Assembly: GCA_963821505.1 (NCBI GenBank)
Contig: CAWGEH010000006.1
Location: forward strand, 62,001-126,000
Reading direction: 5' to 3'
DNA length: 64,000 nt
Source of the DNA: VAZQ01 sp963821505
GTDB taxonomy: Bacteria; Pseudomonadota; Alphaproteobacteria; Rhizobiales; Xanthobacteraceae
The notes under the pieces were generated by a model. The model had not been told where the DNA came from. It was given only the letters and a program-made list of their open reading frames with translations, and did no database searches. Below, in pieces: positions 24,604 through 32,991 of this stretch. Both the position numbers and the translations under genes were made by a program. How positions within the stretch are numbered: the first letter of the stretch is position 1; each line of letters opens with the position of its first letter.

Positions 24604-26217
24604 CTAACCGAGGCCGACGCCCCCGTATGGCACGCCGGCGAGCCGGGACATCTCCTCCTTCCAGGTCACGAGGTCGTCGAGGCAGAATTGATCAAGATGC
24701 GTGTGGCCGCAGGCGCGCGCCAGGATCTTCATGAGATCGACGGAGGTATGAAGGAACTGCGCGAGCCGCGCGGCCGACTTGTCGACGACCAGGCGGGATA
24801 CCAGGTGCGGCTTCTGCGTGGCGATGCCGACCGGACAATTGTTGGTGTGGCACGCACGCATCCCGATACATCCGATGGCCTGGATTGCGGCGTTCGCGAT
24901 GGCAACCGCGTCCGCGCCGAGCGCGAGCGCCTTGGCAAAGTCGGCCGGCGTCCGCAGGCCGCCGGTGATGATGAGCGTCACATCCCGGCGTTCGCTTCGG
25001 TCGAGATGCCGGCGCGCCCGCGCCAGCGCCGGGATCGTCGGCACGGAAATATTGTCGCGGAAGATGCGAGGCGCGGCACCGGTCGCGCCGCCGCGGCCGT
25101 CGATGATGACGTAATCGCAGCCGACCGCGAGCGCGGCATCGATGTCCTTCTCGAGGTGCTGGGCGGAGAGCTTGTAACCGATCGGGATCCCGCCGGTGCG
25201 GTCGCGCACCTCGTCGGCGAAGGCCTTGATCTGAGATACCTCCGTCCAATCGGGAAAACGCGCCGGCGAAACGGCATCGCGGCCCTCGGGCAGGCCGCGC
25301 GTGAGCGCGATCTTGCCGACCACCTTCTTGCCCGGCAGATGGCCGCCGGTTCCGGTCTTGGCGCCCTGGCCGCCCTTGAAGTGGAACGCCTGGACTTTGA
25401 GCACCTTGTCCCAGGAGAAGCCGAAGCGCGCCGAGGCCAGCTCGTAGAAGTAGCGGCTGTTCGAAGCCTGCTCGTCGGCGAGCATCCCGCCTTCGCCCGA
25501 CGCAATGCCGGTACCGGCGAGCTCGGCGCCCCTGGCGAGCGCGATCTTGGCCGGTTCCGACAGCGAGCCGAAGCTCATGTCTGACACGAGCAGGGGGATT
25601 TGAAGCCGCAGCGGCTTTTGCGCGTTCGGCCCGACCACGACGTCGGTGCCGACTTCAACGTCGTCGAGTTGCGGCGGCGTGGCCAGCTGCGCGGTGATGA
25701 TCTGGATGTCGTCCCATGACGGCAGCTCCTGGCGCGGCACGCCCATGGCTTCGACCACGCCGTGGTGGCCGGTCTTGCCGAGGCCTTCCTTCGCATATTT
25801 CTGAATGAGCTGCACGTGCGGCTCAACCGGGTCGCCGTGCACATCCGCGTAGAGCCCGTGATACTCATCGCGCTTGTACGGCTGCGGGTGCTGCTTTTCC
25901 CAGGCGGCGATTTCGTCCCGATCGACGAACAGCTCGCCGTCCTCGACCCAGGACTTGAATTTCCGCAGCACCTCGTGGTTGTCGTACTCGCTGATGCCGG
26001 TCTGGATGCGGTAGTCCCAGTTGTGAAGCCCGCAGATCAGGTTGTCGCCGTCGACGGAGCCGTCGGCCAGCAGCGCACCGCGATGCAGGCAGCGTCCGAA
26101 CAGCACCGAGACCTCATCGCCGTAGCGCACGACGACCAGATCGACATTGGCGACCAGCGCATAGGCCGGGCTGCGATCGGCGAGGCTTGACCATTCGGCG
26201 ATGGCGACCTTGTTCAT
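24604..26217 (-). CDS. Rieske domain fused to FMN-binding glutamate-synthase-like domain
   Basis: Two-domain protein of 537 residues. An N-terminal Rieske-type [2Fe-2S] domain has CLH (C43, H45) and CGLH (C62, H65), spaced as in ferredoxin-like Rieske proteins. From about residue 165 it is the synthase domain of glutamate synthase (GltB C-terminal half), with KGGQGAKTGTGG (281-292), DGRGGATGAAP near 373 and the [3Fe-4S] cysteines C450, C456 and C461. It lacks the glutaminase domain, so it must take ammonia or an amine from elsewhere; related stand-alone domains include N-methylglutamate synthase subunit MgsC. ATG 26217 is the start consistent with the Rieske domain; the extended frame adds nothing recognisable. 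It is followed by a PuuB-like oxidase. Confidence 0.82.
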   Translation of the reverse strand: MNKVAIAEWSSLADRSPAYALVANVDLVVVRYGDEVSVLFGRCLHRGALLADGSVDGDNLICGLHNWDYRIQTGISEYDNHEVLRKFKSWVEDGELFVDRDEIAAWEKQHPQPYKRDEYHGLYADVHGDPVEPHVQLIQKYAKEGLGKTGHHGVVEAMGVPRQELPSWDDIQIITAQLATPPQLDDVEVGTDVVVGPNAQKPLRLQIPLLVSDMSFGSLSEPAKIALARGAELAGTGIASGEGGMLADEQASNSRYFYELASARFGFSWDKVLKVQAFHFKGGQGAKTGTGGHLPGKKVVGKIALTRGLPEGRDAVSPARFPDWTEVSQIKAFADEVRDRTGGIPIGYKLSAQHLEKDIDAALAVGCDYVIIDGRGGATGAAPRIFRDNISVPTIPALARARRHLDRSERRDVTLIITGGLRTPADFAKALALGADAVAIANAAIQAIGCIGMRACHTNNCPVGIATQKPHLVSRLVVDKSAARLAQFLHTSVDLMKILARACGHTHLDQFCLDDLVTWKEEMSRLAGVPYGGVGLG

Positions 26218-26350
26218 GGCATCCTCAAGCGTCGATCCGTCCCGGCACTCGCTGCTGTCGATCCCGCGCAAGCCCGGGACCGCTGGCCAGCCATCCATCA
26301 AGCGGCCTGCTTCGAGCGCTTCTCACGACGGGGCCGGAAACCCTAGCATT

Positions 26351-27406
26351 TCAGAACACCCACAGCGCCGCAGGCGGAAACTCCAGGTGATGGAATTCAT
26401 GCCCGAGCGGCGCCGGAGCATAGGCGCGCACGCTCGCGGCGTCCTTGACGAACACGAGTTCCCAGCGCTCGCCCATGTACATCTGCGTCTTGAGCGCCAT
26501 CAGCACGCGATTGGGACCGGGCTCGCTGCACAGGCGCATGTTCTCCAGGCGAATGACGCCGGTGGCCCGCTCGCCGACGCCGGCGCCGGTCCGTGCGAGG
26601 CCTTCGAGCCGCGCGCCCATCACCTCGATCACCGCACGCTCGTGCGCCTTCTCCACCAGCCTGCCGTCGAGCCGGTTGTTGTTGCCCATGAACTCGGCGG
26701 CAAACAGCGTTGCCGGTTCCTGATAGAGCTCGGTCGGCGTGCCCTCCTGCTCGATGACGCCGGCATTGAGCAGGGTGACGCGGTCGGCGATCGCCATCGC
26801 CTCGATCTGGTCGTGCGTGACCAGGAGCGCGGAGAGGTTTAGCGAAACGATGAGCTGGCGCAGCCACGCGCGCGCCTCCTCGCGCAATTTCGTGTCGAGA
26901 TTGGACAGCGGCTCGTCGAGCAGGATGACGGCGGGCTCGTAGACCAGCGCGCGGGCGAGCGCGACGCGCTGCTGCTGCCCGCCCGACAATTGGTGCGGAT
27001 AGCGCTCGGCGAGAGCCGCGAGGCCGATCTGCGCCAGCGCATTCTCGACCCGCCGCTCGATGTCCCCCCGGCCGACGCCGCGCAGCCTGAGGGCGTAGGC
27101 GATGTTCCCGAAAACGGTCCGGTGCGGCCACAGCGCGTAGGACTGGAACACAAGACCGAGCCCGCGCGCCTCGGCCGGGAGGTCGATGGCCGTGCCGGCG
27201 TCGAAGAGCACTTTGTCGCCGATCCGGATCGAACCGCGGTGCGGCGTCTCCAGGCCCGCGACGGCGCGCAGAAGGGTGGTCTTGCCGCTGCCCGAGGGGC
27301 CGAGCAGAGCGACGACCTTGCCCGGCGGCACGGTCACCGAGACGCCCTTGAGGATCTCGCTCTTGCCGTAGCGCAGCGCGAGATCGTCGACGCGGAGGTC
27401 GGCCAC
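26351..27406 (-). CDS. PotA-like ABC transporter ATPase (spermidine/putrescine or iron type)
   Basis: ATPase of 351 residues in the CUT1/PotA/FbpC class. Walker A is GPSGSGKTT (36-44), the signature LSGGQQQR, and Walker B VILLDEPLSNLD, with the H-loop in LLVTHDQ. A C-terminal TOBE-type domain (from about 245) includes GNNNRLDGRL and ATGVIRLENMRL. The GTG at 27406 starts the protein; the open frame upstream lies over the DUF924 gene. No permease or receptor gene is adjacent, so partners must be elsewhere. The downstream amine-oxidising genes make a polyamine-type cargo attractive but unproven. Confidence 0.83.
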   Translation of the reverse strand: MADLRVDDLALRYGKSEILKGVSVTVPPGKVVALLGPSGSGKTTLLRAVAGLETPHRGSIRIGDKVLFDAGTAIDLPAEARGLGLVFQSYALWPHRTVFGNIAYALRLRGVGRGDIERRVENALAQIGLAALAERYPHQLSGGQQQRVALARALVYEPAVILLDEPLSNLDTKLREEARAWLRQLIVSLNLSALLVTHDQIEAMAIADRVTLLNAGVIEQEGTPTELYQEPATLFAAEFMGNNNRLDGRLVEKAHERAVIEVMGARLEGLARTGAGVGERATGVIRLENMRLCSEPGPNRVLMALKTQMYMGERWELVFVKDAASVRAYAPAPLGHEFHHLEFPPAALWVF

Positions 27407-27413
27407 GGCGCGC

Positions 27414-27980
27414 TCAGCCGGCGAAGCCGCCGGCGTCGAGGAAGGCCTGCTCCTCGCGGCGAGTGGCGCGGCCCAGCACGGCGTTGCGGTGCGGGAACCG
27501 CCCGAAACGGCGGACGATGTCGGCGTGGCGCTCGGCATATCCGGTGAATTCGTCATCGCCATAGTCGCGCGCCAGTTCGACGCAACGTTGCTGATCCGCG
27601 AGATTTTCCGAGTGCATGAACGGCAGATAGAAGAACCGGCGCTCGAGCTGCGGGACCCGCCGGTCGAAGCCGCGTCCGATCGCACGGTCGGCGACGGCGC
27701 GGGCAGCCGCGTCGGCCTCATAGGTGCGCGCCTGGCCGCGGAACATGTTGCGCGGGAACTGGTCGAGCACGATCACGAGCGCGAGCGCGCTTTCGGGCGT
27801 CTCTTCCCATTGCGCGAGCTTGCCGTCGGCGGCGTCGCGCCACACGGCCCCGAAGCGTGCGGCGATCTCGCGGTCGAAGCCGGCGTCCCGCTCGAACCAT
27901 TTGTCCGGCCCGGCCGCGCGCCAGAAGGCGAGCACGTCGGCCGGCGCGATGCGCGGGCTTTTGCCGGAGTCCGCGGTCAC
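27414..27980 (-). CDS. DUF924 family protein
   Basis: A 188-residue cytoplasmic protein of the DUF924 family (PF06041). The family blocks VLAFW near residue 16, WFERDAGFDREIAARFG, VIVLDQFPRNMFRG and RRFFYLPFMHSE are all present. The fold is a helical TPR-like bundle; function is unknown. It starts with GTG 27980, overlapping the acyl-CoA synthetase stop by four bases, and ends seven bases before the PotA-like gene, so it is embedded in an operon running from 29785. Confidence 0.88.
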   Translation of the reverse strand: MTADSGKSPRIAPADVLAFWRAAGPDKWFERDAGFDREIAARFGAVWRDAADGKLAQWEETPESALALVIVLDQFPRNMFRGQARTYEADAAARAVADRAIGRGFDRRVPQLERRFFYLPFMHSENLADQQRCVELARDYGDDEFTGYAERHADIVRRFGRFPHRNAVLGRATRREEQAFLDAGGFAG

Positions 27981-29785
27981 AGCCGTAGCTCTCCGCTATT
28001 GATGCGATCATAGAGCGGGGCATCGAGACGGACGAAGGCCTTCCGTTGCGGATCATTGAAGTAGATCGGATCACCGGTGCGGCTGGGGTCGAAACCGTCC
28101 TTCACGAAGTCGATCTTCCTCTGCTTGAAGGTGGTGGTGACGTCGTTGTTGCGGCGGATGCGCAGGAATACCGGTCGTGCGTATTCGGGCAGTTGCCGGG
28201 CCAGGTTGTCGCGCAGCGCCGTCAGATTGAGGTTGTCCTTGGCGACGATCGCGGCCATGCCGGCGCGGCCGTCGCGGCCGGGAACGGCCACGCCGTAGAC
28301 ATTGGTCTCGAGCACGCCTTCGAATTGTCCGAAGGCCTCCTCCACCTCGGTCGTCGATACGTTCTCGCCTTTCCAACGGAAGGTGTCGCCGATGCGATCG
28401 ATGAAATAGAAATAGCCGTTCTTGTCCTTGCGCATGAGATCGCCGGTACGGAACCAGACGTCGCCCTTCTTGAACGCGTCGTGCAGGATTTTCTTGTCGG
28501 TCTCGGCGGTGTTCGCGTAGCCTTCGAACCGCTGCCCCGGTTTCGACGAATCCTTTATGATCTTGCCGATGACCTCGCCCGGCTCGTCGGCGGCGCATTC
28601 GATACAGAAGCCGCGCTCGTCGCGCACCGGCTGCTGGCGCTCCGCGTCGAAGCGCACGACCCTGGTCGGGAAGCGCGCGGCGATCCACCAGGGCAGCCGT
28701 CCGACCGCGCCTTCCTTGCCGTCGAAATTGAACAGCGAGACATTGCCTTCGGTCGCCGCATAGAACTCGATGATTTGCGGAATTTGGAAGCGCCGCTTGA
28801 ATTGCGCCCAGACGTCGGGCCGCAGGCCGTTGCCGCAGGCAAGCCGCAGCCGGTGCGCGCGCTCGTTCGGGCTGGGCGGTGAGTTGACGAGATAACGGCA
28901 GAGCTCGCCGATATATTGGAAGCAGGTGCAGTCCCAGCGCACGATGTCGTCCCAGAACTCGCGCGCGGAAAACTTGTCCCGAATCACCACCGAGGCGCCC
29001 CGGACCAGCAGCGCGCCGGTCGCAACCACGCCGCCGGCGGTGTGATAGAGCGGCAGGCAGTCGTACATGCGGTCGTCGGCGCGCGTGTCCATGACCCCGG
29101 CGAACGCATAGCTCGCGAGCATCACGCGGTAGTGGTTCATGTTGGCGGCCTTCGGCAGGCCGGTCGTGCCTGACGTATAGATGTAAAGCGCGCGATCCTC
29201 GATGGTGAGCGCCGCGAGGTCCGAAGCCGCGAGCGGGCCGCCGGAAAGGTCATCGACCTCGCGGTCGATGCGCGCGCAATTGGCGGCGGCATCGCCATGC
29301 AGCCAGATCTTGGCGTTCCTGGCATCGCCGCTGATATGCGTGCGCGCGCTCTCCAGCGCACCGAACAGTTCCGCGGCGACGACGACGTGCTTCGGGTTCA
29401 CGACATTGATGCTGTGGGCCAGCGCGACACCTCTGAGATGGGTGTTGAGAAGCGCCACCACGCCGCCGATGCGCGTGACGCCGACCCACAGCGCCAGGAA
29501 TTCCGGCCGTCCCGGCATCATCAGGCAGATCGTGTCTCCCTTGCGCAGCCCCTGCGCCAACGCCCAGCGCGCGTAGCGGTTGGACCGCGCGGCAAGCTCG
29601 CGATAGCTGAAGCACTCGCGGTCGGAGAGCAGAGCCGGTCGGTCGCCGTACTTGTCGGCGAGCTCCAAGACCACCTGCGGAAAGACGCGGGTCGGGTTGC
29701 GCGCGATCGGCGTGGTCATTCTGAGGGTGCGCAATGCACCCTTGAGGCAGGCGACGTCGGCCGTCAGCCGCTCGATGACTCCCAT
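27977..29785 (-). CDS. Very-long-chain-type acyl-CoA synthetase (FATP/FadD-like)
   Basis: AMP-forming ligase of 602 residues, closest to the FATP/long-chain-acyl-CoA synthetase (FadD6/FadD17) group. YTSGTTGLPKAA is at 203-214. FYAATEGNVSLFN is the FATP-type adenylate motif, and VWFRTGDLMRKD and DRIGDTFRWKGENVST are FATP hallmarks. A C-terminal YARPVFLRI segment completes the family pattern. It may couple uptake and activation of fatty or bile-acid-like substrates. The next gene downstream (DUF924) is translationally coupled through a GTGA overlap. Confidence 0.87.
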   Translation of the reverse strand: MGVIERLTADVACLKGALRTLRMTTPIARNPTRVFPQVVLELADKYGDRPALLSDRECFSYRELAARSNRYARWALAQGLRKGDTICLMMPGRPEFLALWVGVTRIGGVVALLNTHLRGVALAHSINVVNPKHVVVAAELFGALESARTHISGDARNAKIWLHGDAAANCARIDREVDDLSGGPLAASDLAALTIEDRALYIYTSGTTGLPKAANMNHYRVMLASYAFAGVMDTRADDRMYDCLPLYHTAGGVVATGALLVRGASVVIRDKFSAREFWDDIVRWDCTCFQYIGELCRYLVNSPPSPNERAHRLRLACGNGLRPDVWAQFKRRFQIPQIIEFYAATEGNVSLFNFDGKEGAVGRLPWWIAARFPTRVVRFDAERQQPVRDERGFCIECAADEPGEVIGKIIKDSSKPGQRFEGYANTAETDKKILHDAFKKGDVWFRTGDLMRKDKNGYFYFIDRIGDTFRWKGENVSTTEVEEAFGQFEGVLETNVYGVAVPGRDGRAGMAAIVAKDNLNLTALRDNLARQLPEYARPVFLRIRRNNDVTTTFKQRKIDFVKDGFDPSRTGDPIYFNDPQRKAFVRLDAPLYDRINSGELRL

Positions 29786-29928
29786 GACAATTCCCGGCGG
29801 CAGTATTGGCGATCCAAGCAGCCGGCTCGCCGCGATTCACCGCGGCGCGAAGCATCGGGCACGGAGCGAACGCTGGCAAGGCGTCAAAAGCGCCGGCGCG
29901 GGAACGGCCGCGCGCGCCGAGCCAGGCG

Positions 29929-31185
29929 TCAGCGATCGCGCCCGCCGAACGGGACGAGCGGATTGTCGAGGAGCGCCGCGCGGTCGGGCCGGTCGGGGGT
30001 GCTCGCTCCGAGCAAGGCGCCGAACAGGCGCTCGACCGCATCCGGTTCGAGATCGCGGGTGATCAGGACGATGCGGGTGCGCGCATCGTCATCGGGCCAG
30101 CCCGGCAGCCGTACCGCCGGATGAAGGACGTGCTGCACGCCGTGAATGACCACGGGGCGCGCCGGCGTCTCCTCGACCTTCACGATGCCCTTGAGGCGCA
30201 GCAGGTTGGGGCCGAGCGCCGAGCGCAGGAGGTCGAGGAATATTTCCAACGTCGCCGCCGGGATCGCGGCCTCGCTGGCAAAGCAGAACGCGCGGATGCG
30301 GTCGTCGTGGCGGTTCACGTCGTGGTGACGGTGATCGCCCTCGCCATGCGTTCCGTCGGCGGAAGAACGATGGGACGCGCTTTCGGCATAGGCCGCGGCC
30401 GCGAGCCAGCGCTTGACGTCGGGGATCTTGCGGGCGGGGTCGAACAGGCCGCAGCCGAGGAGGCGCTCGGGCGCGGCCTCGTTCGCCGCGGCATCGAGGA
30501 CGGGCGCGGCCGGATTGAGCCTGCGCAGGCGTGCGACCAGAGCGTCGCGGCCGCGGCGGTGTTGCGGGCCGGTGAGCAGATCGGTCTTGGTGAGCACGAT
30601 GCGATCGGCGACCGCCACCTGCTTCACCGACTCCATGTGCTCGTCGAGCGTTGCCGCGCCGTTCACGGCGTCGACGACGGTGATCACCCCGTCGAGCCGG
30701 TAGCGCATGACGAGATAGGGATGCGCCATCGTGGTCTGCAGCACCGGCGCGGGGTCGGCGAGGCCGGTGGTCTCCAGGATCACGCGGCGAAACAGCGCGC
30801 GGCCGTTGTCGAGGTCGCGCAGCAACCGCTCGAGCGCGTCGACAAGATCGCCGCGCAGGGTGCAGCACAGGCAGCCGCTCTGCAGCAGCACCACGCCGTC
30901 GCGCGCCGACGAGCCCGGTTCAGGGCGAGTGTCCGGCGCGCGCACTCTAGAGTGGCCGCGCTGGCCGCTCGCTTCGCTCGCCAGCGCGTCGCTGATCGGC
31001 CTGACCAACAGGTGGTCGAGGCCGGTCTCGCCGAACTCGTTGATGATGACGGCGGTCTCGGCGAGCGCGGGGTCCGTGAGCAGGCGGTTGAGCAGCGAAG
31101 TCTTGCCGGCGCCGAGGAAGCCGGTCAGCACGGTGAGTGGAATGGGCGGGGCCGGTCCCGGGGCATTGTCAGGAAAAGTGGGCAC
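29929..31185 (-). CDS. CobW/COG0523 G3E-family metallochaperone GTPase
   Basis: P-loop GTPase of 418 residues. Walker A GFLGAGKTS is at 22-30, and the metal motif CLCC is at 105-108. LETTGLADP is the Walker-B-region motif, and TKTDLL gives guanine specificity. A His-rich stretch (HRHHDVNRHDD, about 288-298) precedes the CobW C-terminal domain. These proteins deliver Zn, Co or other metals to client enzymes; the target is unknown. Between the switch region and CLCC it has an extra ~30 residues (about 65-97) with no counterpart in typical family members. The GTG start lies in a remnant of the dispersed repeat (GGAAAAGTGGGCACCGG, about 31171-31187). Confidence 0.85.
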   Translation of the reverse strand: MPTFPDNAPGPAPPIPLTVLTGFLGAGKTSLLNRLLTDPALAETAVIINEFGETGLDHLLVRPISDALASEASGQRGHSRVRAPDTRPEPGSSARDGVVLLQSGCLCCTLRGDLVDALERLLRDLDNGRALFRRVILETTGLADPAPVLQTTMAHPYLVMRYRLDGVITVVDAVNGAATLDEHMESVKQVAVADRIVLTKTDLLTGPQHRRGRDALVARLRRLNPAAPVLDAAANEAAPERLLGCGLFDPARKIPDVKRWLAAAAYAESASHRSSADGTHGEGDHRHHDVNRHDDRIRAFCFASEAAIPAATLEIFLDLLRSALGPNLLRLKGIVKVEETPARPVVIHGVQHVLHPAVRLPGWPDDDARTRIVLITRDLEPDAVERLFGALLGASTPDRPDRAALLDNPLVPFGGRDR

Positions 31186-31245
31186 CGGATTTCCGTAGAA
31201 AATGCGACCGACGCGAGCAGCCTGGGCGCAGCACCCCGGCCGTGG

Positions 31246-32757
31246 TCATTGCACGTGCGAGGTCTGTTGGACCACCGGAGTGATGACCGTGGGCTTGGGC
31301 GCGGGCTTCTTCGGCTTTGGCTTCGGTGCGGTCCCCTCGCCGGACGAGCTGGCGGCGGTCGGCGGCGCGCCGTCCTTGGCTGCGTCCTTGGGAGCAGGCT
31401 TCTTCGGTTTCGCCTTCGGTGGCGTCGCATCGCCGGGCGCCGTGCCGGCGGCGGTCGCCGCAGCCTTGCCGGCATCCTTGGTCGCGCTCTTGGCCGTGCT
31501 CTTGGCGGCGCCATGCGGCGCGGGCTTCGAGGGCTTCGGTTTCGACGCGGCCGCGTCCTCCGATGACGCGGCGACGGCCGTCGACGCACCGTCCTTGGCC
31601 GTGCTTTTGCCGGCCGGCTTCTTCTTGTCCGGCTTCGAGACGGTTGCCGCCAGCGCCCCCGGCGGCGGCGGCTTGGTGCCGGTATAGACCAGGACCGGCT
31701 CGCCCAGCTGGGTTTCTTGCAACAGCACGGCGCCTTTGGCCTTGGGCGGGCGCAGGCTCGAGAGGAAGACCGCGTAGGGCGAGTCCGGACCGCTATTGGC
31801 CGCGACGACATCGTCCTCGTCCTCGGTGGCGGGGCGCTTGCGGTGGGGCCCGCACATCTCGTCGCGCAGGTTGGGCGGCGGAGCGTCGACCGGCTGCAGC
31901 GATTCGACCGTGCCGAACGGCGGCAGCAGCCACGACAGTCCGCTATTGCTGTTGAAGCCGCGCTCGAGCAGTTGCGCGGCCTTGAGCGCGCGCGCCGCCG
32001 AGGATGGAGCGCCCAGCACCACCGCGATCATCCGCTTGCCGTCGCGCGATGCGGAGGCGACGAGGTTGAAGCCCGAGGCGCAGATGAAGCCGGTCTTCAT
32101 GCCGTCCGCGCCGGGATAGCGGCCGAGCAGCGTGTTGTAGTTGCGCTGCACCATCTTGCCCATCCGGATGCCGGGGAGATGCCAGTAGTAATCGTATTCC
32201 GGCATTTCGCGGATGAGCGCGCGCGCGAGAATGGCCATGTCGCGCGCGGAGACGATCTGGTCGTCGGCGGGCAGGCCGTTGGGATTGACGAAGCTCGACT
32301 GGATCATGCCGAGCCGACGTGCGCTGCTGTTCATCTCGTCGGCGAAGTTCTCGATCGAACCGGCGACGCCCTCGGCCAGAACGACCGCCATGTCGTTGGC
32401 CGACTTCACCATCAGCATCTTGATGGCGTTGTCGAGGGTCACCACGGTCCCGGGCGGGAACCCCATCTTCACCGGCGACTGTGCCGCCGCGGTCGAGGAG
32501 ACTGTGAGCGGCGTGTCGAGGGTGAGACGGCCCTCCTTGACCGCGCGCAGCGTCACATAAAGGGTCATGAGCTTGGTGGTGGAGGCGGGATACCAGGGCT
32601 GGCCGGCGTTCTGGGCGAACACCACCTTGCCGCTGTCGGCCTCGATCACCAGCAGCGCCTCGGCCGCCGCGGGCCCGATCGTCAGCCCGGTTGCGGCGCA
32701 AGCGATGCCCGCCCACATCAGGGTCCTGGCAACGGAAGATCGCGTCGAAAACGGCAC
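31246..32757 (-). CDS. D-alanyl-D-alanine carboxypeptidase (S11, DacA/DacF type) with K/P/A-rich tail
   Basis: Penicillin-binding protein of the peptidase S11 family, 503 residues. The signal peptide covers about residues 1-32. The catalytic triad motifs are STTK (S59, K62), SAN (119-121) and KTG (221-223), so it should trim the pentapeptide of periplasmic peptidoglycan. After about residue 380 the protein becomes a long repetitive tail of Lys, Pro and Ala (for example PKAKPKKPAPKD repeated with variations) instead of the PBP5-type membrane amphipathic helix. Such tails may bind wall or nucleic acid polyanions. Long S11 proteins of this sort are known in rhizobia; the tail sequence itself is low in complexity. 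Confidence 0.88.
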   Translation of the reverse strand: MPFSTRSSVARTLMWAGIACAATGLTIGPAAAEALLVIEADSGKVVFAQNAGQPWYPASTTKLMTLYVTLRAVKEGRLTLDTPLTVSSTAAAQSPVKMGFPPGTVVTLDNAIKMLMVKSANDMAVVLAEGVAGSIENFADEMNSSARRLGMIQSSFVNPNGLPADDQIVSARDMAILARALIREMPEYDYYWHLPGIRMGKMVQRNYNTLLGRYPGADGMKTGFICASGFNLVASASRDGKRMIAVVLGAPSSAARALKAAQLLERGFNSNSGLSWLLPPFGTVESLQPVDAPPPNLRDEMCGPHRKRPATEDEDDVVAANSGPDSPYAVFLSSLRPPKAKGAVLLQETQLGEPVLVYTGTKPPPPGALAATVSKPDKKKPAGKSTAKDGASTAVAASSEDAAASKPKPSKPAPHGAAKSTAKSATKDAGKAAATAAGTAPGDATPPKAKPKKPAPKDAAKDGAPPTAASSSGEGTAPKPKPKKPAPKPTVITPVVQQTSHVQ

Positions 32758-32991
32758 GGCTCGGGGTCCGATCGGTTAGCGGGCCTCGGGAACGCTGACA
32801 CAGAGAGCGGTCTAAGCGGACGCCGGATGAAAGGCAAAAGCGAGATGCCCCAGATTGCCACGCTCATGCCGGCAGCCCGCTGTTCATGGTCAAAGAAAAC
32901 GTCCAAAATTCGGCAGGTTAGGCCCGGACTGTTGCGTTTTCACCACAATGACCGGGAATTGCCGATCGGGCCGGAATAACGGGAGGACGCC

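Noticed and set aside
23251..25584. A 777-codon plus-strand open frame and many other long antisense frames (for example 16044-17942 plus, 1492-3195 minus)
   Set aside because: They lie exactly opposite genes with clear domains and motifs. Their translations are Arg/His/Asp-rich without recognisable domains, which is expected in the opposite strand of GC-rich coding DNA.
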